Of a DNA stretch of 6,150 nucleotides, positions 1 to 5,172 are shown piece after piece (the first letter of the stretch is position 1; the number at the start of each line of letters is the position of its first letter). The notes beneath the pieces were generated by a model. That model searched no databases and was not told where the DNA came from. It saw only the letters and a program-made list of their open reading frames with translations. The position numbers and the translations under genes were made by a program. Origin of the DNA: Nitrospira sp. (GTDB taxonomy: Bacteria; Nitrospirota; Nitrospiria; Nitrospirales; Nitrospiraceae); assembly GCA_020697375.1 (NCBI GenBank), contig JAJFBJ010000164.1, forward strand, positions 1 through 6,150, in the 5' to 3' direction.

Positions 1-1275
1 GCTGACCTTCTCGATGTCCGCATTCGATTTCGGGTCGATTGCGAATGACACCACGGGTCGGGCGAATCGGATGCCGGGATACCGGATCACCGCATGTTCA
101 TCGCACAACGTGTCACCAGTCAGACTGTCCTTCAGCTTTCCGATCGCCACGATATCGCCGGCGGTTGCGCGCGGGATCGACGTGTATTTTTTCCCAAATA
201 TCGAGAACAGATGTCCGCCACGTTCTTTCACCTGTCTGGTGGCGTTGTAAAATCCGGTATCCGCCTCCAGGGTGCCCGAATACAGACGCACATAAGATAG
301 ACGTCCCATAAAAGGATCGATGAGAGTCTTGAACACCAGAGCGGACAACGGATCTGACGGCAGCGGTTGTCGCGTGACAGGGGCCGATCCATCCCCAGGT
401 CCGGAGCCTTGCAACGGCGCGGATTGCGCCCTGCCGACTGGCGACGGCATCAGGTCGATGAGGCAGTCCAATAATGTATGGCAGCCGATATTCCGCAGGG
501 CCGACCCGCAAATGATCGGAACCAGCGAACCACCTTGCACGCTGAGTTGCAAACCCTTCAACAACTCATCATCCGCCAAGCCGCCGTCGGTTAGATAGCG
601 GTCAAGCAGTTGTTCGTCTCGTTCCGCCACCAGTTCCGTGAGGCGTCCTCGTGCCCGGTCGGCCTGTTCACGCCATTCAGGCGACAGCGGCCGCTGCAGC
701 GGCTGCTGCCGATTAGGAGAGGGGGCCACGAGCAGATTCTGGAGGAGATCCGCCACGTCGGTCAGCTGCGGGCCGCTGCCGACGGGTATCGTCAAGGGAA
801 CGACGGCAAATTCCAGCTCTTTGATCAAGTCGTCCACCGTCCGATCGAAGGCAGTACCGTCCTTGTCGAGGTCGTTCACGAACACCACACAAGGAAGCGC
901 TGCATCCCGGATAACGGACCAAAGCCGCTGAATGTCGCTACGCACTCCCATCGCGGCACTCACCACTAGGACGACACCGTCAGCGACGCGCAAGGCGGAT
1001 CGCGTCTCACCGATCAAGCTCGGCGAACCGGGCGTATCCAGCAGATTGAGCGATCTATCCTTGTAACAGCAGCGGAGAACCGTAGTGTGAAGTGAGGTGC
1101 GCCGATGAAGTTCTTCCGGTTCGAAATCTGAAACTGTCGTACCGGCCAGGACGGAACCGAGGCTGCAAAGACTGCCGGTACAGTAGGCCAATGCTTCGAC
1201 CAACGAGGTTTTTCCCGATCCCGCATTCGATACCACAGCCACATTCCTGATGGATTCGGTAGGGGGAACGTTCAT
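1..1275 (-). CDS. EF-G-like translational GTPase, 3' part beyond window edge
   Basis: The N-terminal 425 residues of a protein of the EF-G superfamily, related to the EF-G-like (EF-G-II/TM1651-like) branch rather than canonical FusA. Full members are usually near 690 residues, so domains III-V lie outside the window. The GTPase domain spans about residues 9-280 and domain II about 308-395 (LSALVFKTLIDPFMGRLSYV, then the SGTL and AGDIVAI segments). G-motifs are recognisable but altered: P-loop SNAGSGKT (16-23) where EF-G has AHIDAGKT; switch I RRTSL (58-62); G3 DTPGS (80-84) with Ser in place of the catalytic His; G4 NDLD (134-137) instead of NKxD; G5 GSAL (257-260). Family membership is clear, but activity is uncertain: it may bind nucleotide weakly or act on ribosomes without normal turnover. 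ATG at 1275 is chosen for its strong Shine-Dalgarno and its short lead before the P-loop. An in-frame ATG at 1344 would add 23 residues. It follows radC on the same strand after 133 bases. Confidence -1.
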   Translation of the reverse strand, partial: MNVPPTESIRNVAVVSNAGSGKTSLVEALAYCTGSLCSLGSVLAGTTVSDFEPEELHRRTSLHTTVLRCCYKDRSLNLLDTPGSPSLIGETRSALRVADGVVLVVSAAMGVRSDIQRLWSVIRDAALPCVVFVNDLDKDGTAFDRTVDDLIKELEFAVVPLTIPVGSGPQLTDVADLLQNLLVAPSPNRQQPLQRPLSPEWREQADRARGRLTELVAERDEQLLDRYLTDGGLADDELLKGLQLSVQGGSLVPIICGSALRNIGCHTLLDCLIDLMPSPVGRAQSAPLQGSGPGDGSAPVTRQPLPSDPLSALVFKTLIDPFMGRLSYVRLYSGTLEADTGFYNATRQVKERGGHLFSIFGKKYTSIPRATAGDIVAIGKLKDSLTGDTLCDEHAVIRYPGIRFARPVVSFAIDPKSNADIEKVS

Positions 1276-1408
1276 AATGACCTCCTCCAGTGAGTCGGCG
1301 GCCACTGTGGGCCTGGTTAGAAAGACAACAGTAGGCGATGCCATCCTTTCTCAGTGCGCTTACTCAATTCCTGCCATGACGGCAGACCATGCAATCTGTT
1401 TCGGCGAT
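1276..1408 (-). other. radC to EF-G-like gene intergenic spacer
   Basis: Reading leftward, this 133-base spacer lies between the radC stop and the EF-G-like start. I see no convincing promoter pair. The only local structure is a short inverted repeat, CTGCC/GGCAG at 1372-1386, with a 5-base loop and no following T-run, so it is not a convincing terminator. The EF-G-like reading frame is open upwards beyond ATG 1344, so part of the spacer could be coding if that start is used. Cotranscription with radC is the simplest reading. Confidence -1.
1281..1288 (-). promoter_or_regulatory. Strong Shine-Dalgarno deciding the EF-G-like start
   Basis: GGAGGAGG on the minus strand ends 5 bases before the ATG at 1275. 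The competing upstream in-frame ATG at 1344 has only an AGAAAGG stretch directly abutting the codon, which is too close for normal use. This favours 1275 as the start. Confidence -1.
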
Positions 1409-2125
1409 TCATGCCGAGGGGCCTCCTCCGTTCAACCAGCCCTGGTCTGCAAAGCTGACATATCGGCCGTCTCCTACAATGAGGTGATCCAGGACCTGAA
1501 TCCCTAACAGCGAGCCGGCGGACACGAGCCGCGTGGTCAGCACGCGGTCTTCCTGGCTCGGTGTCGGATCTCCGCTCGGATGGTTGTGAAGGAAAATGAC
1601 GGCAGCCGCCGAGGCCCGCATGGCGGGAATGAAGACTTCCCGAGGATGCACAATACTTAACGTCAAGCTACCTTCAGAAATCGTCACGTCTCGAATCACC
1701 TGGTTCTTGGCATCCAGTAGTATCACGGCAAAGATTTCGTGCCGCAGATCACGCAAACGCGCGTGGTAGTGCTTGAATAAATCCGCGCTGGAACTGATGC
1801 GGGTCCCTGTCGTCAGGGGTGCAGACACGGCGCGTTTGCCGACCTCCACTGCCGCCTTCAACTGAGCAGCCTTGGCTGGCCCGACACCGGGAATCGCGCA
1901 AAGTTCTTCAATTCCGCAATGCAGTAGACCGAATATTCCTCCCACACGATTAAGCACCTCCATCCCAACATTCACCGCTGAAGCCTCCTGCCGTCCTACC
2001 CGTAACAAAATTGCCAGCAGCTGCGCATCCGAGAGACTTTCAGCGCCATCCCTGAGCAATCGCTCGCGAGGACGCTCAGTCTCGGGCCAATCTCCGATCC
2101 CACGTCCTGGCTTTCTGGGAATCAT
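1409..2125 (-). CDS. radC: RadC family protein (JAB/MPN domain, UPF0758)
   Basis: A complete 238-residue RadC-family protein, close to the family's usual 220-240. The N-terminal part carries the DWPETERPRERLL segment (12-24) and the LSDAQLLAILLR segment (31-42), followed by a helix-hairpin-helix (about 75-94, IPGVGPAKAAQLK). The C-terminal JAB/MPN metalloprotease-like domain runs from about 110. It keeps the full JAMM signature: H180-x-H182, S190, D193 (HNHPSGDPTPSQED), with E130 as the likely catalytic acid, so zinc binding is expected. The historical link to DNA repair is weak; the molecular role of RadC is unsettled, and an isopeptidase-like activity is inferred only from the fold. The start is well fixed: an in-frame TAG lies four codons upstream of ATG 2125, although no good Shine-Dalgarno is visible. 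It is the first of two leftward genes and diverges from the small zinc-ribbon gene across a 183-base control region. Confidence -1.
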   Translation of the reverse strand: MIPRKPGRGIGDWPETERPRERLLRDGAESLSDAQLLAILLRVGRQEASAVNVGMEVLNRVGGIFGLLHCGIEELCAIPGVGPAKAAQLKAAVEVGKRAVSAPLTTGTRISSSADLFKHYHARLRDLRHEIFAVILLDAKNQVIRDVTISEGSLTLSIVHPREVFIPAMRASAAAVIFLHNHPSGDPTPSQEDRVLTTRLVSAGSLLGIQVLDHLIVGDGRYVSFADQGWLNGGGPSA

Positions 2126-2195
2126 CTGAGTTTTCTACGACAAAAAAATGTCATCTTGCACCTTTTTTGCCGGTGACTTGACGCCTGGACGATCT

Positions 2196-2215
2196 CATGT
2201 CTTTGCGTTGACATG
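2196..2215. repeat. Perfect 6-bp inverted repeat, possible operator
   Basis: CATGTC, an 8-base spacer, then GACATG forms a perfect dyad. Its right half overlaps the TTGACA of the candidate rightward promoter, the position expected of a repressor site. No regulator is encoded nearby, so the operator role is inference. Confidence -1.
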
Positions 2216-2236
2216 CATAACCGGTTGAAAAATAGA
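2208..2236 (+). promoter_or_regulatory. Candidate sigma-70 promoter for the zinc-ribbon gene
   Basis: A perfect -35 box TTGACA (2208-2213), a 17-base spacer and a weak -10 AATAGA (2231-2236, 3 of 6 consensus positions). Transcription would begin near 2243 and give a leader of about 65 bases. A second TTGACA at 2240-2245 has no fitting -10. Confidence -1.
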
Positions 2237-2297
2237 GGTTTGACATTTTGGTGCAGCTCTTGCTTGAGAGGAGACACAGCTGTAAACGTCGCCACCC

Positions 2298-2305
2298 AGG
2301 AGGAG
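2298..2305 (+). promoter_or_regulatory. Shine-Dalgarno fixing the zinc-ribbon start
   Basis: AGGAGGAG sits just before ATG 2309, with the AGGAGG core 5 bases from the codon. It selects this start over the in-frame ATG at 2213, which lies inside the promoter-like region and has no such site. Confidence -1.
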
Positions 2306-2308
2306 CAC

Positions 2309-2482
2309 ATGGAATGTCCGAAATGTAAAGGCATGATGATGTTGGAACGGTTCTCGGATTTTTTTCTGATCTTCTACGCCTGGAAATGCATCAACTGCGG
2401 CGCCATCATCGATCGAACCATTTCGGCAAACCGGAGAAAGAGTCTCGCCGCGAGAGAAGCTCAACCGGTCGCGACTCGCTAA
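2309..2482 (+). CDS. Small zinc-ribbon protein, 57 residues
   Basis: A 57-residue protein with two Cys knuckles, C3-P-K-C6 and C27-I-N-C30, separated by 20 residues. This is the layout of a small treble-clef or zinc-ribbon fold binding one Zn. Between them lies a hydrophobic/aromatic stretch (FSDFFLIFYAW, 15-25) that probably packs on the ribbon; it is too short and too close to the knuckles to suggest a membrane span. The tail (42-57) is basic and polar. The sequence resembles small CPKC/CINC proteins I associate with Nitrospira genomes, for which I know no demonstrated function. The start rests on a strong Shine-Dalgarno immediately upstream. It stands alone: radC diverges on one side, and rsmD is more than 300 bases away on the other. 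A possible leftward micro-ORF has a stop codon overlapping this gene's stop. Confidence -1.
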   Translation: MECPKCKGMMMLERFSDFFLIFYAWKCINCGAIIDRTISANRRKSLAAREAQPVATR

Positions 2483-2541
2483 AGCGCCCGCTCCCTGCTC
2501 TGTTCGATGGTGTGGTCTGGCGATGCGATGGCCTGGAACAA
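2479..2541 (-). CDS. Possible 20-codon micro-ORF (TTG start)
   Basis: Leftward ORF encoding MFQAIASPDHTIEQSRERAL if TTG is read as Met. Support comes from context: AGGAGG at 2549-2554 ends 7 bases before the TTG, an in-frame TGA just upstream excludes a longer start, and a near-consensus promoter (2588-2616) points at it with a predicted leader of about 40 bases. Its stop overlaps the stop of the zinc-ribbon gene on the other strand. I recognise no family. It could equally be chance sequence within an untranslated or antisense RNA. Confidence -1.
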   Translation of the reverse strand: MFQAIASPDHTIEQSRERAL

Positions 2542-2587
2542 TGGCCCACCTCCTCAGCCCGCATGAACCGAGTCTCGGCGTGGCCCG

Positions 2588-2616
2588 ATTATAGCGAGCC
2601 TCCTCTCAAGCGTCAA
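2588..2616 (-). promoter_or_regulatory. Near-consensus sigma-70 promoter pointing left
   Basis: On the minus strand TTGACG (2616-2611; 5 of 6), a 17-base spacer, then perfect TATAAT (2593-2588). This is the best sigma-70 match in the window. Predicted start of transcription is near 2581, running antisense to the zinc-ribbon gene and eventually toward radC. Its target could be the micro-ORF, an antisense RNA or a long radC leader. Confidence -1.
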
Positions 2617-2646
2617 AGCGGGAATCCCTCATCGGCGGCTACAGCA

Positions 2647-2668
2647 CTCCCCGTCTCCGGACGGGGAG
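2647..2668. repeat. Perfect 9-bp hairpin with UNCG-type tetraloop
   Basis: CTCCCCGTC and GACGGGGAG pair perfectly around a TCCG loop. On the plus-strand RNA the closing C(UCCG)G is an exceptionally stable tetraloop. No T-run follows on either strand, so it is not a standard intrinsic terminator, though it could protect the 3' end of the upstream zinc-ribbon transcript or be a palindromic repeat unit. Confidence -1.
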
Positions 2669-2681
2669 AGAGATATTCTCT
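2669..2681. repeat. Short hairpin abutting the UNCG hairpin
   Basis: AGAGA, TAT, TCTCT follows the 9-bp hairpin without a gap and is itself followed by only two T residues. As tandem structures they may act together as an RNA end or roadblock; this is a weak inference. Confidence -1.
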
Positions 2682-2724
2682 TTCATCAGATCTCATCACT
2701 TCTCCCCGCTCATGCCCCTTCACC

Positions 2725-2753
2725 TTGACCCCTTCAAAAACGCTATGTTAGAT
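2725..2753 (+). promoter_or_regulatory. Probable promoter of the rsmD operon
   Basis: TTGACC (2725-2730; 5 of 6), a 17-base spacer and TTAGAT (2748-2753; 3 of 6), with an overlapping TATGTT at 2744-2749. Transcription would start near 2760, giving a leader of about 40 bases before rsmD. It is the only reasonable promoter seen upstream of the three-gene operon. Confidence -1.
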
Positions 2754-2785
2754 TCGTTCACTTCTTGACTTGAAGCGAATGATTC
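2751..2785. repeat. Imperfect 14-bp dyad over the rsmD transcription start
   Basis: Arms 2751-2764 and 2772-2785 pair around a 7-base loop (TTGACTT). In RNA there are 11 Watson-Crick pairs, one G-U and two mismatches; the inner CTTC/GAAG is perfect. It begins within the -10 box and covers the predicted start site, so it could be a DNA operator or, only in part, a leader hairpin. Confidence -1.
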
Positions 2786-2800
2786 TCACCGAATACCGTC

Positions 2801-3373
2801 ATGCGTGTCATTGCAGGGGTTCATCGGGGACGCCGGTTGTTTGGTCCCAAGGGGCAGGTCATTCGACCGACGTCCGATCGAGTGAAAGAAGCGCTCTTTT
2901 CCATTCTTGGTGAACATATCACGGGAGCGCGAGTGCTCGACCTCTATGCCGGTACCGGGTCCGTAGGGATTGAGGCCCTGAGCCGGGGAGCCGCACACGT
3001 GACGTTTGTCGAATCCGACCGTGATGCGCTTCGCCTGGTGCACTCCAACCTTCAGCAGTTCGGCCTGGAAGATTCTGCAACCATCTGCGCCTCTCAGGTA
3101 CGCCAGTTTTTCCGTGGATGGACCGAGCGGTCCGGGCTCTATGACATTGTGTTCTGTGATCCGCCGTATCATGTGACAGCGGATTTAATCGAGTTGGCCA
3201 AACAATGGGACGCTCGATGGATGGCACGAGACGTCATCGTCATTCTGGAACACGGGAGAAAAGAGAAGCTTCCTTCGACTCTTGGACTGCTGTCTCAGGT
3301 GAAGCGCTATGACTATGGAGATACGGCCCTCACTCGGTTTCAGATCACCTTGAAAGAAACACCCGTCGTATGA
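2801..3373 (+). CDS. rsmD: 16S rRNA (guanine966-N2)-methyltransferase RsmD
   Basis: A 190-residue protein that transfers a methyl group from S-adenosylmethionine to N2 of G966 (E. coli numbering) in the small-subunit rRNA, a base near the P-site tRNA. The typical RsmD opening MRVIAG...RGRRL is at residues 1-13, followed by RPTSDRVKEALFSIL (22-36). The Rossmann SAM-binding motif is DLYAGTGSVGIEAL (47-60), the second acidic motif is VESDRDA (70-76), and the catalytic N-methyltransferase motif is DPPY (120-123). Length is as expected. The start at 2801 gives the family N-terminus exactly, yet no Shine-Dalgarno is evident upstream, so initiation may be weak or rely on leader structure. The stop overlaps the coaD start by four bases (ATGA); rsmD-coaD is a widespread pair in bacteria. 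Confidence -1.
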   Translation: MRVIAGVHRGRRLFGPKGQVIRPTSDRVKEALFSILGEHITGARVLDLYAGTGSVGIEALSRGAAHVTFVESDRDALRLVHSNLQQFGLEDSATICASQVRQFFRGWTERSGLYDIVFCDPPYHVTADLIELAKQWDARWMARDVIVILEHGRKEKLPSTLGLLSQVKRYDYGDTALTRFQITLKETPVV

Positions 3374-3858
3374 AAATCGCAGTCTACCCCGGCACATTCG
3401 ATCCAATTACGCATGGGCACAGCGATATCATCCGGCGCGGATTCCGCATTTTCGAAAAGGTCATCGTGGCCGTGGCGCCGAATCCGAGCAAGCACCCCCT
3501 CTTCAACCTGAAGGAACGACTCGAAATGGTTCGGTTGGTGACGAAAGATTTGCCGAATCTGGATGTCACCACATTCGAGGGCCTGCTGGTGGATTTCGTG
3601 CGCCAAAGCGGCGCCCATGCCGTTCTGCGAGGGTTGCGGGCCATTTCCGACTTCGAGCACGAATTTCAAATGGCCCTCATCAATCGCAAGCTCGCCGAGT
3701 CGGTCGAAACGGTATTCCTGATGCCAAGTGAAGAATATTCCTATCTTTCTTCAACCATCATTAAGGATGTTGCCAGCCATGGCGGGTCGCTCCAGGACTT
3801 CGTGCACCCTGAAGTGGCGCGGCAAATCCAAGAACGAATCCGGAGTTTGAAAGGATGA
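3370..3858 (+). CDS. coaD: Phosphopantetheine adenylyltransferase CoaD
   Basis: A 162-residue enzyme of the nucleotidyltransferase alpha/beta-phosphodiesterase superfamily. It adenylates 4'-phosphopantetheine with ATP to give dephospho-CoA and pyrophosphate, the penultimate step of CoA synthesis in the cytoplasm. Signatures: YPGTFDPITHGH (6-17) with the TxGH nucleotide-binding motif at 14-17, K41 in NPSKHPLF (substrate binding), LRGLRAISDFEHE (86-98), and the C-terminal SSTIIKD (127-133) that contacts ATP phosphates. All expected residues are present and the length is typical of the hexameric bacterial enzyme. Both ends form ATGA overlaps, with rsmD upstream and the aminotransferase downstream, so its translation is probably coupled to both. 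Confidence -1.
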   Translation: MKIAVYPGTFDPITHGHSDIIRRGFRIFEKVIVAVAPNPSKHPLFNLKERLEMVRLVTKDLPNLDVTTFEGLLVDFVRQSGAHAVLRGLRAISDFEHEFQMALINRKLAESVETVFLMPSEEYSYLSSTIIKDVASHGGSLQDFVHPEVARQIQERIRSLKG

Positions 3859-5048
3859 AACTTGCAGCCCGTGTCGGACGCATTGTCCCTTCCCCCACTT
3901 TGAGTATCACGGCCACCGCAAAGGCGATGGCAGCCCAGGGCATCGATGTCATCGACTTTGCCTCCGGAGAGCCCGATTTCGATACGCCCGAGCCGGTGAA
4001 AGCCGCGGCGGAGGAGGCCATTCGCGCAGGTTTCACGAAGTATACGCCCTCATCCGGAATCGAGGAGTTGCGCGTGGCCATTGCGGACAAGTTGAAAGCG
4101 GAGCAAGGTCTCCATTACGACACATCCCAGATTTTGGTGTCCTGCGGCGCGAAGCATTCGCTGTACAATATCGCCGAGGCCCTGCTTGAGGCGGGCGATG
4201 AGCTGATCATCCCCGTGCCATTCTGGGTTTCCTATCAGGATCAGACGCTGCTGAACGACGCCATACCGATTCTGCTGCAGACAGAAGAACACGACGGGTA
4301 CAGGATCAGCCGCGAGGCGCTCGAAGCGGCGATCACTCCACGGACCAAAGCGATCATCGTCAACAGTCCCTGCAACCCCACCGGAGCCACCTACGATCGC
4401 AAAACGCTCGAAGGGATCGCAACCGTGGCATTGCGCCATGACCTCGTCATCATCTCGGACGAAATCTACGAGAAAGTGCTGTATGACGGCGTGCAACACG
4501 TCAGCATCGCCACATTGAGCCCGGAGGTCGCCGCCAGGACGGTGGTCATCAACGGGGTTTCGAAAGCCTATGCAATGACCGGCTGGCGGATCGGCTATGC
4601 GGCCGGACCGAAACCCCTGTTGACGGCCATGGCCAATATTCAAAGTCAAAGCACATCGAATCCCTGCTCGATTTCTCAGAAGGCTGCTGTGGCGGCGCTT
4701 CGCCTTGGAGATCCCTTCACCCGACTCATGGTGGCGGAATTCGACCGGCGTCGTCGCGTGATGGTCGACGGGCTCAACAAGATGCCCGGTGTGACCTGCC
4801 GCATGCCCACCGGAGCGTTTTATGCGTTCCCGAATGTGAGCGGCCTGCTGTCCCGGCGGTGGAAGAACCAGCCGATCGGCAGCGCGGCAGGATTGGCAAC
4901 CTATCTGCTTGAGGAAGCCCAGGTGGCCTTAGTCCCCGGCGAACCGTTTGGAAGCGAAATCCATGTCCGCCTGTCGTACGCGACATCTCTGGAGGCCATC
5001 GAGAGAGGACTGACCCGCATCCAAGCCGCCCTCAGTCAACTTTCCTAG
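3855..5048 (+). CDS. Class I PLP aminotransferase, aspartate aminotransferase-like
   Basis: A 397-residue fold-type I PLP enzyme that best fits the aspartate aminotransferase I-beta (AspB/AatA-type) subgroup, which interconverts aspartate plus 2-oxoglutarate with oxaloacetate plus glutamate; some members also use prephenate. Seen in order: FASGEPDFDTP (35-45), YTPSSG (63-68), the PLP phosphate-binding GAK (98-100), W124 in PFWVSYQDQ stacking on the cofactor, NSPCNPTG with N174, SDEIYE with D202 and Y205, Schiff-base K237 in SKAYAMTGWRIGY, STSNPCS (266-272), and R372 in VRLSY, which binds the substrate alpha-carboxylate. Every catalytic residue is present. The ATGA overlap with coaD (AAAGG directly abuts the ATG) suggests coupled reinitiation. 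Exact substrate preference cannot be read from sequence, so I give no gene symbol. Confidence -1.
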   Translation: MKLAARVGRIVPSPTLSITATAKAMAAQGIDVIDFASGEPDFDTPEPVKAAAEEAIRAGFTKYTPSSGIEELRVAIADKLKAEQGLHYDTSQILVSCGAKHSLYNIAEALLEAGDELIIPVPFWVSYQDQTLLNDAIPILLQTEEHDGYRISREALEAAITPRTKAIIVNSPCNPTGATYDRKTLEGIATVALRHDLVIISDEIYEKVLYDGVQHVSIATLSPEVAARTVVINGVSKAYAMTGWRIGYAAGPKPLLTAMANIQSQSTSNPCSISQKAAVAALRLGDPFTRLMVAEFDRRRRVMVDGLNKMPGVTCRMPTGAFYAFPNVSGLLSRRWKNQPIGSAAGLATYLLEEAQVALVPGEPFGSEIHVRLSYATSLEAIERGLTRIQAALSQLS

Positions 5049-5054
5049 GATCAT

Positions 5055-5159
5055 ATGGAACTTAACCGGCCATCCCCCCTTGATTTTGTGGAAATCAAGA
5101 CTACAGAGAAGAGAGTAACTGTGAAAGCTCGCTCAGGAGCCGCACCAATGTTGTCGTAG
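5055..5159 (+). CDS. Doubtful 34-codon ORF after the aminotransferase
   Basis: An ATG six bases after the aminotransferase stop opens 34 codons (beginning MELNRPSPLDFVEIKTTEKR). AGGA at 5047-5050, overlapping the upstream stop, is 4 bases from the ATG, a short but possible spacing. No motif or family is recognised, and the hairpin at 5079-5099 lies inside it. It may be coupled to the upstream gene or may be chance. Confidence -1.
   Translation: MELNRPSPLDFVEIKTTEKRVTVKARSGAAPMLS
5079..5099. repeat. 8-bp perfect hairpin downstream of the operon
   Basis: CTTGATTT, loop TGTGG, AAATCAAG. It lies 30 bases past the aminotransferase stop within the 138-base gap before fmdB. No T-run follows (ACTACAGAG), so it is not a canonical terminator. 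It might stabilise the operon's 3' end. I found no convincing promoter for fmdB in the gap, so read-through is possible. Confidence -1.
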
Positions 5160-5172
5160 GCAGTGTGATGAC

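Larger units (their letters stand above)
2126..2308. promoter_or_regulatory. Divergent control region between radC and zinc-ribbon gene
   Basis: A 183-base non-coding region that is visibly richer in A/T than its flanks. It holds three TTGAC boxes on the plus strand at 2178, 2208 and 2240, a palindrome at 2196-2215, a short GACA-A6-TGTC dyad at 2139-2152 just upstream of radC, and the strong Shine-Dalgarno of the zinc-ribbon gene at its right end. I could not identify a good sigma-70 pair reading toward radC. An ATG at 2213 could open an in-frame 32-codon extension of the zinc-ribbon gene, but that extension overlaps the promoter-like elements and is rejected. Confidence -1.
2483..2800. other. 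Long intergenic region without an established gene
   Basis: This 318-base stretch separates the zinc-ribbon gene from rsmD. It contains the leftward promoter and micro-ORF signals, two adjacent hairpins (2647-2681), and the probable rsmD promoter with its overlapping dyad. Open frames here (for example one that continues rightward to about 2750) have no Shine-Dalgarno or recognisable family and read as chance. The C-rich runs near 2700-2735 together with the GGGGAG hairpin resemble degraded intergenic repeat elements, but no exact second copy is visible in the window. Confidence -1.

Noticed and set aside
113..511. 132-codon minus-strand open frame
   Set aside because: It is out of frame with, and fully inside, the EF-G-like gene, whose translation shows clear EF-G domain II sequence over the same bases.
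680..715. GC-rich palindromic stretch (CCGCTGCAGCGG-like)
   Set aside because: It is within coding sequence (Gln/Pro/Leu codons of the EF-G-like protein) and is explained by codon use.
2213..2308. 32-codon N-terminal extension of the zinc-ribbon gene
   Set aside because: Its ATG overlaps the TTGACA box and the palindrome and has no Shine-Dalgarno, while ATG 2309 has a strong one.
2386..2751. 121-codon plus-strand open frame running through the intergenic region
   Set aside because: It starts out of frame inside the zinc-ribbon gene, has no ribosome site and gives a low-information Arg/Ser/Pro-rich translation crossing hairpins and promoter elements.
4050..4649. 199-codon minus-strand open frame
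   Set aside because: It lies antisense to the aminotransferase, which has every catalytic motif. The antisense frame has no recognisable domain and reflects codon bias in a GC-rich gene.
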